DNA from: Bacteroidia bacterium
GTDB lineage: Bacteria; Bacteroidota; Bacteroidia; 2-12-FULL-35-15
Length of the DNA stretch: 64,000 nt
Direction: 5' to 3'
Assembly: GCA_030654175.1 (NCBI GenBank)
Contig: JAURXZ010000035.1
Location: 310,001 to 374,000 of the forward strand
The stretch's first letter is position 1. Each line of letters begins with the position of its first letter. The notes beneath the pieces were generated by a model. It saw nothing but the letters and a program-made list of their open reading frames with translations, had not been told where the DNA came from and searched no databases. The translations under genes and the position numbers were made by a program. This document shows positions 34,186 through 42,555 of this stretch, piece by piece.

Positions 34186-35508
34186 ATGTATAAAATATTT
34201 GTATTCATTTTTTTACTTTTCTTTTTTGCAAATGGTCATGCTCAGAACATGTCCAATACAGCAATGGTTGAACAAAATAGCACTGAACTCTATTTTGATG
34301 AAAACTGGAGTGATCTGACAAAATATGGAGAAAAAGCAATTGCAAAGGGATACGATTATTTTTTTTTACGCACAAGAGTAGGAATTGCCTATTACCAACA
34401 AAAAAAATACAAAAAAGCAGTCAGGCATTTTGAAAAAGCGGTACAATTTAATTCGGGTGACAAACTTGCACTCGAATATCTATATTACAGCTATATTTTT
34501 TCCGGCAGAGAAAGCGAAGCACGGGCATTAGTATCATTGTTCCCCGTAAGGTTAAAATACCTTATAAATCCGCCTAAAAATAAAATCATTGAAAGCGTTT
34601 ATTGTGAAGGGGGAGTTTCATCCGGCAATCTATATAATATTTATGCAAACACCGACATTAATGGGCCGGCAAATATTTATGGTGAAGCAACCATAACCAA
34701 GAGTATGCAATACCTGCATTTCGGCCTAAACCATCAATTGGGTAATAAACTATCTGTTTATCATGGTTATAGCAATATCAAAATAGATCTGACAAGAAGG
34801 ATAGGCATTTACCTGAAAGACACCCTTGATAATTACAATCTTACCCAGCATGATTATTATTTAAGCTGCATTCAACAATTTAAACACTTCGCCATTTCTC
34901 CGGCTGTCCATTTTATAAACGTGAATTTTGGCAAATTAAATGCCACCAAAAATCTGTTCACCAATAAATATGTTTTTACTAAAAAAGACACCACATTTAT
35001 AAATTATGCAACCTCTCTTTCCCTAATTAAAAACATTGGAATATATACCTATAATTTATCCGCAGGATTTGCTCAATTAAACGGACTTAGCCAAATACAG
35101 GCCGGATTAGCCCTTACCTATTATCCCTTTAAAAATACAAACATTTATGGAACATCCTCTCTTGTTTATTTGAATGAAAACTATACGAATCGTATCATCT
35201 CCATACAAAAAGTAGGATTTAAAGTAATGCCAAAACTTTGGACAGAAATTGGTATAACATACGGAAACCTTCAAAATTATTGCGAAAACAATGCGTTTGT
35301 CGTTTTTAATACCGGAGATAAAATTCTATACAAATGTGGGATTTCCATTACATCCCCTTTATTTAAACATTTTGAATTCTCCATGCGTTACGATTATTTT
35401 AACCGTGAAAACATCTACTATCGAACAAATTATTTAAATAAGGTTGAGTCATTAACGATCAATTATAAAACCCAAACAATAATAGGAGGAATAAAATGGA
35501 AAATCTAA
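34186..35508 (+). CDS. outer membrane beta-barrel protein with N-terminal TPR
   Basis: 440 residues with a signal peptide (cleavage near ANGHAQ, residue 20). Residues about 45-125 are TPR-like (YYQQKKYKKAVRHFEKAVQF near 67-86, LYYSYIFSGRESEARALV). The remaining about 300 residues are alternating aromatic beta strands, such as LHFGLNHQLGNKLSVYHGYS, YNLSAGFAQLNGLSQIQAGL and the final TIIGGIKWKI, consistent with a barrel. The TPR-plus-barrel layout recalls YaiO-type outer membrane proteins. Its stop overlaps the next TPR gene by 13 bases, so translation is probably coupled. Confidence 0.8.
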   Translation: MYKIFVFIFLLFFFANGHAQNMSNTAMVEQNSTELYFDENWSDLTKYGEKAIAKGYDYFFLRTRVGIAYYQQKKYKKAVRHFEKAVQFNSGDKLALEYLYYSYIFSGRESEARALVSLFPVRLKYLINPPKNKIIESVYCEGGVSSGNLYNIYANTDINGPANIYGEATITKSMQYLHFGLNHQLGNKLSVYHGYSNIKIDLTRRIGIYLKDTLDNYNLTQHDYYLSCIQQFKHFAISPAVHFINVNFGKLNATKNLFTNKYVFTKKDTTFINYATSLSLIKNIGIYTYNLSAGFAQLNGLSQIQAGLALTYYPFKNTNIYGTSSLVYLNENYTNRIISIQKVGFKVMPKLWTEIGITYGNLQNYCENNAFVVFNTGDKILYKCGISITSPLFKHFEFSMRYDYFNRENIYYRTNYLNKVESLTINYKTQTIIGGIKWKI

Positions 35509-36116
35509 AAAAAATATTGTTTGTAACATTGCTAACGTTTATTTCCTTAAACACTCTTTATTCACAAGAGGGATCTCTGCAGGAGGCTTTTAACAACAGT
35601 TACACTCTTGAGTATAACGGTGAATACATGAAAGCTGTTGAAGCAATAAATAAAGGCTATGACCAAAAATCATACGGGGCAAATCTGAGAGCAGGTTGGT
35701 TAAATTATGAAGCAGGACTTTACATAGAATCTCAAAATTATTATAAAAAAGCAATAGCATTAAAACCTAATTCCATTGAAGCAAAATTGGGATATATATA
35801 TCCGACAACTGCTTTAGGCAATATGGATCAGGTAATAGTGCAATACAAGAAAATTCTGGAAATAGACCCACAGAATTCAACCGCAAACTACAAGATGGGA
35901 TTAATTTTTTACGATAAAAAAGATTTTCAAATCGCTTATAATTATTTTGAAAAAGTGGTAAACCTTTACCCCTTTGGATACGATGCATTATTAATGTATG
36001 CCTGGGCAAACTTTCAACTTGGAAAAAATAAAGAAGCAAAAATTTTATTTAAAAATGCCTTGTTGTTATCGCCTTACAGCCAATCTGCAATAGATGGATT
36101 AAGTTTAATTAAATGA
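35496..36116 (+). CDS. secreted TPR protein, second of two paralogues
   Basis: 206 residues with a signal peptide (cleavage near NTLYSQ, residue 24). It overlaps the barrel gene by 13 bases. It is a full-length paralogue of the TPR protein at 33504: shared blocks include LRAGWLNYEAG versus IRMGWLNYLAG, QNYYKKAIALKPN, STANYKMGLIFYDKKDF, LYPFGYDALLMYAWANFQLG and DGLSLIK. Overall identity is well below that of the phasin pair. A matched pair on either side of a barrel suggests a complex at the outer membrane. Confidence 0.82.
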   Translation: MENLKKILFVTLLTFISLNTLYSQEGSLQEAFNNSYTLEYNGEYMKAVEAINKGYDQKSYGANLRAGWLNYEAGLYIESQNYYKKAIALKPNSIEAKLGYIYPTTALGNMDQVIVQYKKILEIDPQNSTANYKMGLIFYDKKDFQIAYNYFEKVVNLYPFGYDALLMYAWANFQLGKNKEAKILFKNALLLSPYSQSAIDGLSLIK

Positions 36117-36149
36117 GTTTAAGTTAAAAGCACTGTAATTCTGAACTTT

Positions 36150-36215
36150 CCTAACCCGATGGCTATCGGTGGTTTCAGCATCTAAGAGATTCCGAAACAA
36201 GTTCGGAATGAGTTT
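36150..36215. repeat. two-hairpin intergenic repeat
   Basis: CCGATggctATCGG at 36156-36169 and ATTCCGAAacaagTTCGGAAT at 36189-36209 are two perfect hairpins in a GC-richer element after the TPR operon. The first word resembles the element at 8351. Probable REP-type or bidirectional terminator element. Confidence 0.75.
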
Positions 36216-36272
36216 CTTCATGACTTGTTAATGGGTTGGGTCTCATATCTCATTACTATCAAGGATTCTTCG

Positions 36273-36280
36273 TAAATTTG
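36273..36280 (+). promoter_or_regulatory. probable -7 element for the dCMP deaminase gene
   Basis: TAAATTTG matches TAnnTTTG, 30 bases before the ATG at 36310. The -33 region lacks a clear TTG. Confidence 0.45.
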
Positions 36281-36309
36281 CATTTTATCACTTAAAAATT
36301 ATTGAATAA

Positions 36310-36771
36310 ATGGCTAAACCAAGTTTTGATGAAATTTATATGGAATTGGCCGAAAACCTTGCCATGCGCTCGCATTGTGTAAAGGCAAAAGTGGGTGCAG
36401 TTCTTACAAAAGATACACGTATCATTTCATTAGGTTATAATGGCCCTCCGGCAGGCACACATAATTGCGATGAAGTATGGCCGGATGTGGGATGCCCAAG
36501 GGATAGTAAAGGCAGCTGCTCTTTAGCTTTGCATGCAGAACAAAATGCCATTTTATATGCCGCAAAAAGTAATATCTCTATTGAAGGTTCTACGTTGTAT
36601 GTAACACTTTCGCCCTGTATCTCCTGTGCCAGAGTTATATTTACTATAGGAATAAAAAAAGTTTATTACCTGAATTCCTATGCCGATTTTAAAGGCTTAC
36701 AAAGTGACGAAGGTGTTGATTTCCTCAGAAAATTCGGAGTAGAAGTGGTGAGATACATAAAAAAAGAATAG
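36310..36771 (+). CDS. dCMP deaminase family protein
   Basis: 153 residues. The zinc-dependent deaminase site is complete: His75 and Glu77 in LHAEQNAI, and Cys103 and Cys106 in LSPCISCAR. Extra Cys residues in HNCDEVWPDVGCPRD (about 51-65) and the GYNGPPAGTHNC block match the dCMP deaminase/ComEB branch. It converts dCMP to dUMP, feeding thymidylate synthesis; cytoplasmic. The gene has its own promoter and is followed by a repeat-rich gap. Confidence 0.93.
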   Translation: MAKPSFDEIYMELAENLAMRSHCVKAKVGAVLTKDTRIISLGYNGPPAGTHNCDEVWPDVGCPRDSKGSCSLALHAEQNAILYAAKSNISIEGSTLYVTLSPCISCARVIFTIGIKKVYYLNSYADFKGLQSDEGVDFLRKFGVEVVRYIKKE

Positions 36772-36831
36772 GCGTTTTTTCGGTTTACAAATTTGTAGCA
36801 GGCCATTAAACACCAGGTAATGTTGAAATTG

Positions 36832-36960
36832 TTTAATACATAATTTTAACAAAAAATGGCTTAATTAAACACTGCTTCACCAATAGGTAATTGTAAAATT
36901 GTATTCAAATAAGTATATTTGTATAAGTAAATTGCCTATTGATTAATTGTATAATTGCCT
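36832..36960. repeat. AATTGTAAAATTG / TTGCCTA word repeats
   Basis: Imperfect copies of GAAATTGTTTAATA, GGTAATTGTAAAATTG and AAATTGCCTATTGATTAATTG fill the gap between the deaminase and protease genes. This belongs to the GCAATTTTGCA family (9943, 19697, 48700). A TATATTTG-type box inside it may drive the protease gene. Confidence 0.6.
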
Positions 36961-36971
36961 AACTAAAAATA

Positions 36972-38573
36972 ATGAATCGCCCTAAATTTTATGTTTACCT
37001 TCCTATAATATTTGCTCTTGTTTTAATTCTTGGAATTTATATTGGAACTACTTTTCACCTTAATAATAATCTTGGAACTATTTCGGTTGATCCTAACAAC
37101 AAGTATAACAAAATAGAAGAAATATTACACTACATTCAACAGGAATATGTTGATACCGTGGATAATGAACAATTAGTTGAAAAAACGATCGTATCGATGC
37201 TTCAAAATCTTGATCCGCATTCCAGCTACATTTCTGCCGATGAATTACAAGCCAATAACGAACCCCTCAAAGGAAATTTTGAAGGAATAGGTATTGAATT
37301 TAACATTGTGGAGGATACTATATGTGTGATTGCTGCTATTCCGGGAGGTCCGGCTGAAAAAGTGGGCATACATGCCGGAGACAAAATAGTTAAAGTAGAA
37401 GGTAAAAAAGTTGCAGGGATAAAGATCACCAATAAAGATGTTCTGGATAAACTTAAAGGAAAAGGAAAAACAAAAGTAAAAGTGGCAATTAAGCGTGGAG
37501 GAACATCACAATTGCTTGATTTTACTATTACACGTGGCACCATTCCCATTTTCAGCATTGATGTTGCCTATATGGTTACTCCTAAAACCGGATATATTAA
37601 GATCAGCCGTTTTGCAGCAACAACGTATGATGAATTCCTTAAAGCATTTGATAAATTAAAAAAACACGGGATGCAGCAACTGATCGTTGATTTGCGTGGA
37701 AACGGTGGTGGCTATTTAAATACAGCAGTGGACATTGCTGATGAATTTTTAAGTGAAGGCAAGGAGATCGTTTATACCCAAGGCAAAGCTCGTCCAAAGA
37801 AAGGTTACCAAGCAACCGACAAAGGGAATTTTGAAAATGGGAAATTAACCATATTAATTGATGATGGCTCTGCATCGGCCAGTGAGATCTTAGCAGGCGC
37901 TGTTCAGGATAACGACAGGGGAACAATTGTTGGCAGGCGATCCTTTGGAAAAGGCCTTGTTCAGGAACAAAGTGAATTCAGTGATGGATCAGCAATCCGG
38001 TTAACCATTGCCCGTTATTATACACCAACCGGCCGTTGCATTCAAAAACCATATACCGAAGGAACAGAAGCTTATTATAATGAAGAATACAATCGTTACC
38101 AAAACGGAGAGCTTGAAAATGCGGACAGCATGAAGATCGCTGATTCATTAAAATTTATAACTCCGGGAGGTAAAGTTGTTTATGGCTGTGGTGGTGTTAC
38201 TCCGGATGTGTTTGTTGCACTCGATACGGTTGGCCGTTCAAGGTTTTTAACAGAAGTGATGTACAGTGGCCTTGTAAATGATTTTTCTTTTGGTTATGCC
38301 GATAAGGAACGAAAAAAGCTGAATGAATATAAAACCTTTCAAAATTTCAACACTTCATTTGTTATAACACCTGTTGTATTTGCTGAGTTTGTGGCCTATG
38401 CAAAAAAGAACAAAATTGCGGCAAATGTTAAACAAGTTCAGGCTTCCGAGGAAATAATAAAAACACAATTAAAAGCCCTGATCGCCCGAAATATCTGGAG
38501 TAGCGAAGGTTATTATCCTGTAATTCAAAGTAAGGATAATGTTCTTAAAAAGGCAATTGAATTGATGAAATAG
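36972..38573 (+). CDS. S41 family C-terminal processing peptidase
   Basis: 533 residues. An uncleaved-looking N-terminal membrane segment (PIIFALVLILGIYIGTTF, about 10-27) anchors it in the inner membrane, facing the periplasm. The PDZ domain covers about 90-190 (GIGIEFNIVEDTICVIAAIP, AEKVGIHAGDKIVKVEG) and the S41 core about 195-385. The catalytic dyad is Ser302 in SASASEI and Lys327 in SFGKGLVQ, 25 residues apart as in the E. coli tail-specific protease. It degrades or processes periplasmic proteins from their C-termini. A strong terminator follows. Confidence 0.95.
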   Translation: MNRPKFYVYLPIIFALVLILGIYIGTTFHLNNNLGTISVDPNNKYNKIEEILHYIQQEYVDTVDNEQLVEKTIVSMLQNLDPHSSYISADELQANNEPLKGNFEGIGIEFNIVEDTICVIAAIPGGPAEKVGIHAGDKIVKVEGKKVAGIKITNKDVLDKLKGKGKTKVKVAIKRGGTSQLLDFTITRGTIPIFSIDVAYMVTPKTGYIKISRFAATTYDEFLKAFDKLKKHGMQQLIVDLRGNGGGYLNTAVDIADEFLSEGKEIVYTQGKARPKKGYQATDKGNFENGKLTILIDDGSASASEILAGAVQDNDRGTIVGRRSFGKGLVQEQSEFSDGSAIRLTIARYYTPTGRCIQKPYTEGTEAYYNEEYNRYQNGELENADSMKIADSLKFITPGGKVVYGCGGVTPDVFVALDTVGRSRFLTEVMYSGLVNDFSFGYADKERKKLNEYKTFQNFNTSFVITPVVFAEFVAYAKKNKIAANVKQVQASEEIIKTQLKALIARNIWSSEGYYPVIQSKDNVLKKAIELMK

Positions 38574-38585
38574 AAAAAAAGCACA

Positions 38586-38620
38586 AAAAAAAAGCATTCT
38601 TTTGAAGAATGCTTTTTTTT
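38586..38620. terminator. bidirectional terminator between protease and small lipoprotein
   Basis: AGCATTCTT (38593-38601) and AAGAATGCT (38605-38613) form a perfect 9-bp stem with a 3-base loop, flanked by an A-run and a T-run. It can terminate both convergent genes. Confidence 0.9.
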
Positions 38621-38636
38621 GTATTGCAAAATAGAA

Positions 38637-38864
38637 TTAGTGGTGTGCTTCTTCAGCTGGAGCTGCTGGAGCAACTGGTTCTGCAGGAGCAACTGGAGCA
38701 GCTGAATCTAAAGCAGTAGTCATAGATTGACTTGCAGCGTTAAATAAAGAATCCATTTTTGCTTTTGCTTCAGCTTCCATTTTAGTTTTTTCTTCAGCGC
38801 TTGGTCCGCAAGCAACAATACTCATTGCAACCGCAACAAATAATAAAGTAAATAATTTTTTCAT
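38637..38864 (-). CDS. small lipoprotein, Ala/Pro-rich
   Basis: 75 residues. A lipoprotein signal ends at the lipobox SIVACGPS (Cys19). The mature peptide is a short charged helix (SAEEKTKMEAEAKAKMDSLF) followed by an Ala/Pro/Glu-rich tail with repeated APAEPVAPAAPAEE and a final HH. It has no recognisable domain. Such small lipoproteins are abundant envelope components; a spacer or structural role is possible. It has its own promoter box on the minus strand at 38905-38912. Confidence 0.8.
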   Translation of the reverse strand: MKKLFTLLFVAVAMSIVACGPSAEEKTKMEAEAKAKMDSLFNAASQSMTTALDSAAPVAPAEPVAPAAPAEEAHH

Positions 38865-38904
38865 TTTTGTTTGTTTTGTTTAAATTTATGTTAGTATCTG
38901 AGTG

Positions 38905-38912
38905 CAAAGGTA
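38905..38912 (-). promoter_or_regulatory. probable -7 element for the small lipoprotein
   Basis: The minus strand reads TACCTTTG, a full match to TAnnTTTG, 41 bases before the start codon at 38864. The spacing to a -33 TTG is not clear. Confidence 0.5.
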
Positions 38913-39014
38913 ATATAAAATCAATTACTTCCATCACTGATTTCGAATTTTTGATGAATTTTATTTTTTCAGGTGGCGTTAAGTGCATAAAAAACAGAGG
39001 TTTACACAACAAAA

Positions 39015-39045
39015 AGGAGGCTACACTATTCCCCAAATGCCTCCT
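39015..39045 (-). terminator. orphan terminator-like hairpin
   Basis: AGGAGGC (39015-39021) and GCCTCCT (39039-39045) pair perfectly around a 17-base loop. On the minus strand a T-run follows, which is the layout of an intrinsic terminator. No gene lies upstream of it on that strand before sod, so it is either an orphan element or ends a short RNA. Confidence 0.5.
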
Positions 39046-39190
39046 AAACCATTGATTTAATTGAAATGTGCCGAATTTTTCAATCTGGACTTCTGAACAA
39101 TGCAAACCCGCTTGAGTGTTGTGATTTATTTTTATTTGAATCGGGTGATCTTTATCAAGCCGTTTTTACAGTCAACAATCCAAAATGTTG

Positions 39191-39198
39191 TACCTTTG
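39191..39198 (+). promoter_or_regulatory. -7 element of the superoxide dismutase gene
   Basis: TACCTTTG, a full match to the Bacteroidota -7 consensus and identical to the box before the first phasin-like gene, 45 bases before the sod ATG. Confidence 0.55.
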
Positions 39199-39242
39199 AC
39201 GGCAATTAAAACAAAAAGTTTAACCTTAAAACTCAGCAAAAC

Positions 39243-39872
39243 ATGGCTTTTGAATTACCTAAATTACCGTATGCATACAATGCATTAGAACCACATATCG
39301 ATGCCCGTACAATGGAAATACACCACACTAAGCATCATCAGGCGTATGTTACAAATTTAAACAATGCAATTGCAGGCACCGATGCCGAAAAATTAAGTAT
39401 TGAAGAGATCTGTAAAAACATTTCTAAATACCCTGTTGCTGTTCGTAATAATGGTGGCGGACACTATAATCATTCATTATTCTGGACACTTATGGCACCA
39501 AATGCAGGTGGTCAGCCTTCCGGTGATCTAGCTTCTGCTATTGATAAAGCTTTTGGTTCTTTCGATGAATTTAAAAAACTATTTGCTACTGCCGGCACCA
39601 CTCGTTTCGGTTCAGGCTGGGCATGGTTAATTGTAAAAGACGGTAAATTGGTTATCAGTTCAACTCCAAATCAGGATAACCCTTTGATGGATGTTGCTGA
39701 AGTAAAAGGAACACCGGTTTTAGGAATTGATGTTTGGGAACATGCGTATTATTTAAATTATCAGAACAGACGTCCTGATTACATTGCAGCTTTTTGGAAT
39801 GTAATTAACTGGGCTGAAGTAACGAAATTATATAAAAACGAAATGGCCAAATTGTTAAAAGAAGCGAAATAA
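39243..39872 (+). CDS. Fe/Mn superoxide dismutase
   Basis: 209 residues, a typical iron/manganese enzyme that converts superoxide to peroxide and oxygen in the cytoplasm. Metal ligands are visible: His near residue 28 in [13 protein letters not shown], His in [10 protein letters not shown] near 77-80, and Asp and His in [14 protein letters not shown] near 165-172. The [14 protein letters not shown] and RFGSGWAWL blocks are classic. Metal choice (Fe, Mn or cambialistic) cannot be decided by eye. Own promoter upstream; a hairpin terminator follows at 39901. Confidence 0.97.
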   Translation: MAFELPKLPYAYNALEPHIDARTMEIHHTKHHQAYVTNLNNAIAGTDAEKLSIEEICKNISKYPVAVRNNGGGHYNHSLFWTLMAPNAGGQPSGDLASAIDKAFGSFDEFKKLFATAGTTRFGSGWAWLIVKDGKLVISSTPNQDNPLMDVAEVKGTPVLGIDVWEHAYYLNYQNRRPDYIAAFWNVINWAEVTKLYKNEMAKLLKEAK

Positions 39873-39900
39873 GTTATTAATGATAATTCAAGATCAAAAT

Positions 39901-39937
39901 AAAAGAGGCTGGGGTAACTCATCCTCTTTTGTTTTTT
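39901..39937 (+). terminator. terminator of the superoxide dismutase gene
   Basis: AAAAGAGG (39901-39908) pairs with CCTCTTTT (39923-39930) around a 14-base loop and is followed by a T-run. Its position argues that the next gene starts at 39943 rather than at the in-frame ATG 39880. Confidence 0.85.
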
Positions 39938-39942
39938 CACCT

Positions 39943-40401
39943 ATGAACAAAACCATTGTTTCCATATCCCTTTTAGTGCTCATGTTTGTTGCTTTTTATA
40001 CAGCTTCAGCAAGTTCATCATGCCTATCTTTCGAAGAGGATAGTGTTTCAATAGGCGAATTGGAAATTCAACGTGGAGATTCTATTCTAAATTCAATCTC
40101 AACAGATACTTTAGTACTTCAATTAAACCAAAAAGAAGTTGCACTTTCATCTTCATTGCACACAGATGATCTGAAACAGAAGAAACGGGTTTGTGCTTTT
40201 TTTGCCTTCCCTTTCCCTTTTGGATTTGTAGGGGCTCACCGCGTTATGCTAGGCACTAAACCATGGATCCCGATCGTATATGTTGCCACGTTTGGCGGAT
40301 GTTTTGGGCTGCTTCCTTTAATTGATTTTTTAGTGATTTTAAATGCGAAGGATATGGAACAATATGAAAACAATCCAAATCTTTTTATGTGGATCAAATA
40401 G
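39943..40401 (+). CDS. membrane protein with TM2-like domain
   Basis: 152 residues from ATG 39943, chosen because the upstream extension spans a terminator. It starts with a hydrophobic signal or membrane segment (TIVSISLLVLMFVAFYTASA). A variable central region of about 60 residues follows, then KKRVCAFFAFPFPFGFVGAHR and two hydrophobic segments ending PLIDFLVILNAKDM, the pattern of TM2 domains with their conserved short loop GAHRxMLG. Several Bacteroidota proteins have a signal sequence plus a C-terminal TM2 pair. Function unknown; inner membrane. Confidence 0.75.
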   Translation: MNKTIVSISLLVLMFVAFYTASASSSCLSFEEDSVSIGELEIQRGDSILNSISTDTLVLQLNQKEVALSSSLHTDDLKQKKRVCAFFAFPFPFGFVGAHRVMLGTKPWIPIVYVATFGGCFGLLPLIDFLVILNAKDMEQYENNPNLFMWIK

Positions 40402-40444
40402 ATTGATTTGAGATATAAATATTGAAAATTGGGAGTGGTTCACA

Positions 40445-40507
40445 GCTTGAAGAATAAAATATCTCACACCCCAAATCTAATATCTAATATCTAATATCTA
40501 AATACTA
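40445..40507. repeat. ATCTAATATCTAATATC word repeat
   Basis: ATATCTCACACCCCAAATC is followed by four ATCTAATATCTAA-type units up to the nadD start. The words match the inverted arm of the repeat at 27610-27640 and of 30467-30491, here without an obvious partner arm. Confidence 0.55.
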
Positions 40508-40513
40508 AAAAGT

Positions 40514-41089
40514 ATGAAAGTAGGTTTGTTTTTCGGTTCGTTCAACCCTGTCCACACCGGGCATTTGGTGCTTGCTAATTACATGCTTGAATATACTGAT
40601 TTGGAGCGTATTTGGTTTGTTGTCTCTCCTCATAATCCTCTAAAAAAGAAAAGCACACTTCTTGATGAAAAGCAACGTTTGCAAATGGTAGATCTTGCCA
40701 TTGGCGACAACATAAAATTAAAAGCAAGCAATATTGAGTTTAACCTTCCCCAGCCATCTTATACCATTGTTACCTTAACCTACCTGAAAGAAAAATATCC
40801 TCAACACGAATTTGTGCTGATAATGGGAGCTGATAACCTGGAAAATTTTCATAAATGGAAAAATTACGAAGAGATATTAAAGCACCATCAATTGTATATT
40901 TATCCAAGGCCGGAAAGTGATGGAGGGAAACTAAAAGATCATCCTCAGATAAAATTAATAAATGCTCCCTTAATGGAGATATCATCTACCGCTATCAGAC
41001 AAGCGATCAAAGAAAAAAAAGATATGCGTTATTTTATGCCGGAAGCTGTTTGGCAATACATTAAAGAAATGCATTTTTATGAAAAGTAA
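40514..41089 (+). CDS. nadD: nicotinate-nucleotide adenylyltransferase
   Basis: 191 residues. It adenylates nicotinate mononucleotide to form deamido-NAD, an essential NAD synthesis step. The nucleotidyltransferase motif GSFNPVHTGH is at residues 8-17, and the second motif SSTAIRQAI near 165 binds ATP phosphates. VVSPHNPLKKK near 37-47 and LIMGADNLENFHKWKNYEEI near 102-121 are also family segments. Cytoplasmic. The gene appears alone, with word repeats directly upstream. Confidence 0.95.
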   Translation: MKVGLFFGSFNPVHTGHLVLANYMLEYTDLERIWFVVSPHNPLKKKSTLLDEKQRLQMVDLAIGDNIKLKASNIEFNLPQPSYTIVTLTYLKEKYPQHEFVLIMGADNLENFHKWKNYEEILKHHQLYIYPRPESDGGKLKDHPQIKLINAPLMEISSTAIRQAIKEKKDMRYFMPEAVWQYIKEMHFYEK

Positions 41090-41188
41090 GTTGCCTTAGA
41101 AGGTATATTTTAGTTCTCTTTTGAAAAACAAAAAAATAAGGTATTACTATCTATTGCAAATAATAAATAATCACAATCCATCCTTTAA

Positions 41189-42553
41189 ATGATCATTCAT
41201 CCATTAGTTGATTGTTTAAAAACATTAAGCCGGATTATCCGAATGATTCTTCTATTTACCTTATTGATCGGTTGTGATCAACAACATCAAAAACAGGAAT
41301 CAGAAAAGGAAATAAAAAAAGACACATCAAAAGCTCTTTCATTAAAAAAAGCTGCTCCTAAAAAAAACGCACTCCCCAAAAAAGAATTTGTCAGAATCTA
41401 TAATGACAATGCGCGTTTTATTGCAGGAATGAAATGTGAAGAAGGAAGCGATTTTTCAAAATTCGAAAAAAATCCGGATTGGAAACAATATGCGGCATGG
41501 TATAACAATACCTGGGCACGTTTAGAAAAAGGTCAGTTGAAAAAAATTAAATCATGGTCAGAGCAGGAATTGGTATTTAATAATTCCTTCCCTGTTTCTC
41601 AACAAAACAATTCAAATAATGAGTCGCAATCACACACCATTTTTTATCCTTTCAGCGGTGCAGACTTTTTATACGCAACTACACTGTTCCCTAATGCTGA
41701 TCAATATGTTATGATTGGCCTGGAGCCGGTAGGCAAGGTTCCGGATATTAGAAAAATACCAGTCGACTTCTGGGAAAATTATTTTCTTGCTCTTCGCACC
41801 GCTCAGGATGATATCCTTACAGCTTCATTCTTCAAAACCAAAGATATGAAAGTGGATTTTAGGATCCGGGAACTAAAAGGAACATTACCAATATTGATGA
41901 TCTTTTTAACCCGTACCGGAAATAAAATTATCACCATGGAGCCTGTGCAAATAAACGATAGCGGAAAAATTGTTAATAGCAGATTTGAAAAAATTGCCAA
42001 TCATCAGTTCAGCCCAATGAATGGGATCAGAATTACATTCGAAAAAGATAATGAACAAGCCGCAGAATCTGCTAATCTGAAGAATGATGGTGAAAAAGAA
42101 AATGTACAAAAGACACTTTATTATTTTTCAATTGATCTATCAGATAATTCCCTGATAAAAAAACCGCATTTTGAAAGTTTCATGAACAACTTTGGGGAAG
42201 TGATCACTTTTATTAAATCGGCTTCTTATCTGATGCATCAAAATGATTTTTCAATGATACGGAAATCTATTTTAGATCACAGTAGCATTGTTCTCCAGGA
42301 TGATTCAGGTATTCCTTTAAAATATTTTGTCGAGGAGGATCCCGCTATTGCTGGACAAACGTGGTCGGAGCTTACGTTTTATGGTGCGTACAAAGAACCT
42401 ATTCGTCTGTTCAAAAATTTTTACCAGGAAGATTTGAAAAAAAATTATGCGGATACCACCAAAACAAAACCTCTTCTTTTCAGAATTGGTTATCAAACCC
42501 AAACAAATAAATCAAATTTGATGCTTGCAAAAAAGCAACCATCAAATAATTAA
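41189..42553 (+). CDS. lipoprotein of unknown function
   Basis: Up to 454 residues. A lipobox LLIGC places the modified Cys at residue 29 if the ATG at 41189 is used, or at residue 11 from the in-frame ATG at 41243; the longer form has an unusually long n-region. After the Cys comes a Lys/Gln-rich linker (about 30-68). The main body is mixed alpha/beta with TIFYPFSGADFLYATTLFPN near 150, YFSIDLSDNSL near 307 and LTFYGAYKEPIRLFKNFYQE near 395. I do not recognise the family. It ends three bases from the convergent dehydrogenase gene. Confidence 0.75.
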   Translation: MIIHPLVDCLKTLSRIIRMILLFTLLIGCDQQHQKQESEKEIKKDTSKALSLKKAAPKKNALPKKEFVRIYNDNARFIAGMKCEEGSDFSKFEKNPDWKQYAAWYNNTWARLEKGQLKKIKSWSEQELVFNNSFPVSQQNNSNNESQSHTIFYPFSGADFLYATTLFPNADQYVMIGLEPVGKVPDIRKIPVDFWENYFLALRTAQDDILTASFFKTKDMKVDFRIRELKGTLPILMIFLTRTGNKIITMEPVQINDSGKIVNSRFEKIANHQFSPMNGIRITFEKDNEQAAESANLKNDGEKENVQKTLYYFSIDLSDNSLIKKPHFESFMNNFGEVITFIKSASYLMHQNDFSMIRKSILDHSSIVLQDDSGIPLKYFVEEDPAIAGQTWSELTFYGAYKEPIRLFKNFYQEDLKKNYADTTKTKPLLFRIGYQTQTNKSNLMLAKKQPSNN

Positions 42554-42555
42554 AT

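Larger units (their letters stand above)
38865..39242. other. 378-base divergent intergenic region
   Basis: Lies between the lipoprotein gene and sod. It contains a minus-strand TACCTTTG box (38905-38912) for the lipoprotein, a plus-strand TACCTTTG box (39191-39198) for sod, and a GGAGGC/GCCTCC hairpin at 39015-39045. No gene is supported; short open frames here lack protein-like features. Confidence 0.55.

Noticed and set aside
38867-39055. 62-residue open frame in the lipoprotein-sod gap
   Set aside because: It spans the lipoprotein promoter and the orphan hairpin and its composition is not protein-like.
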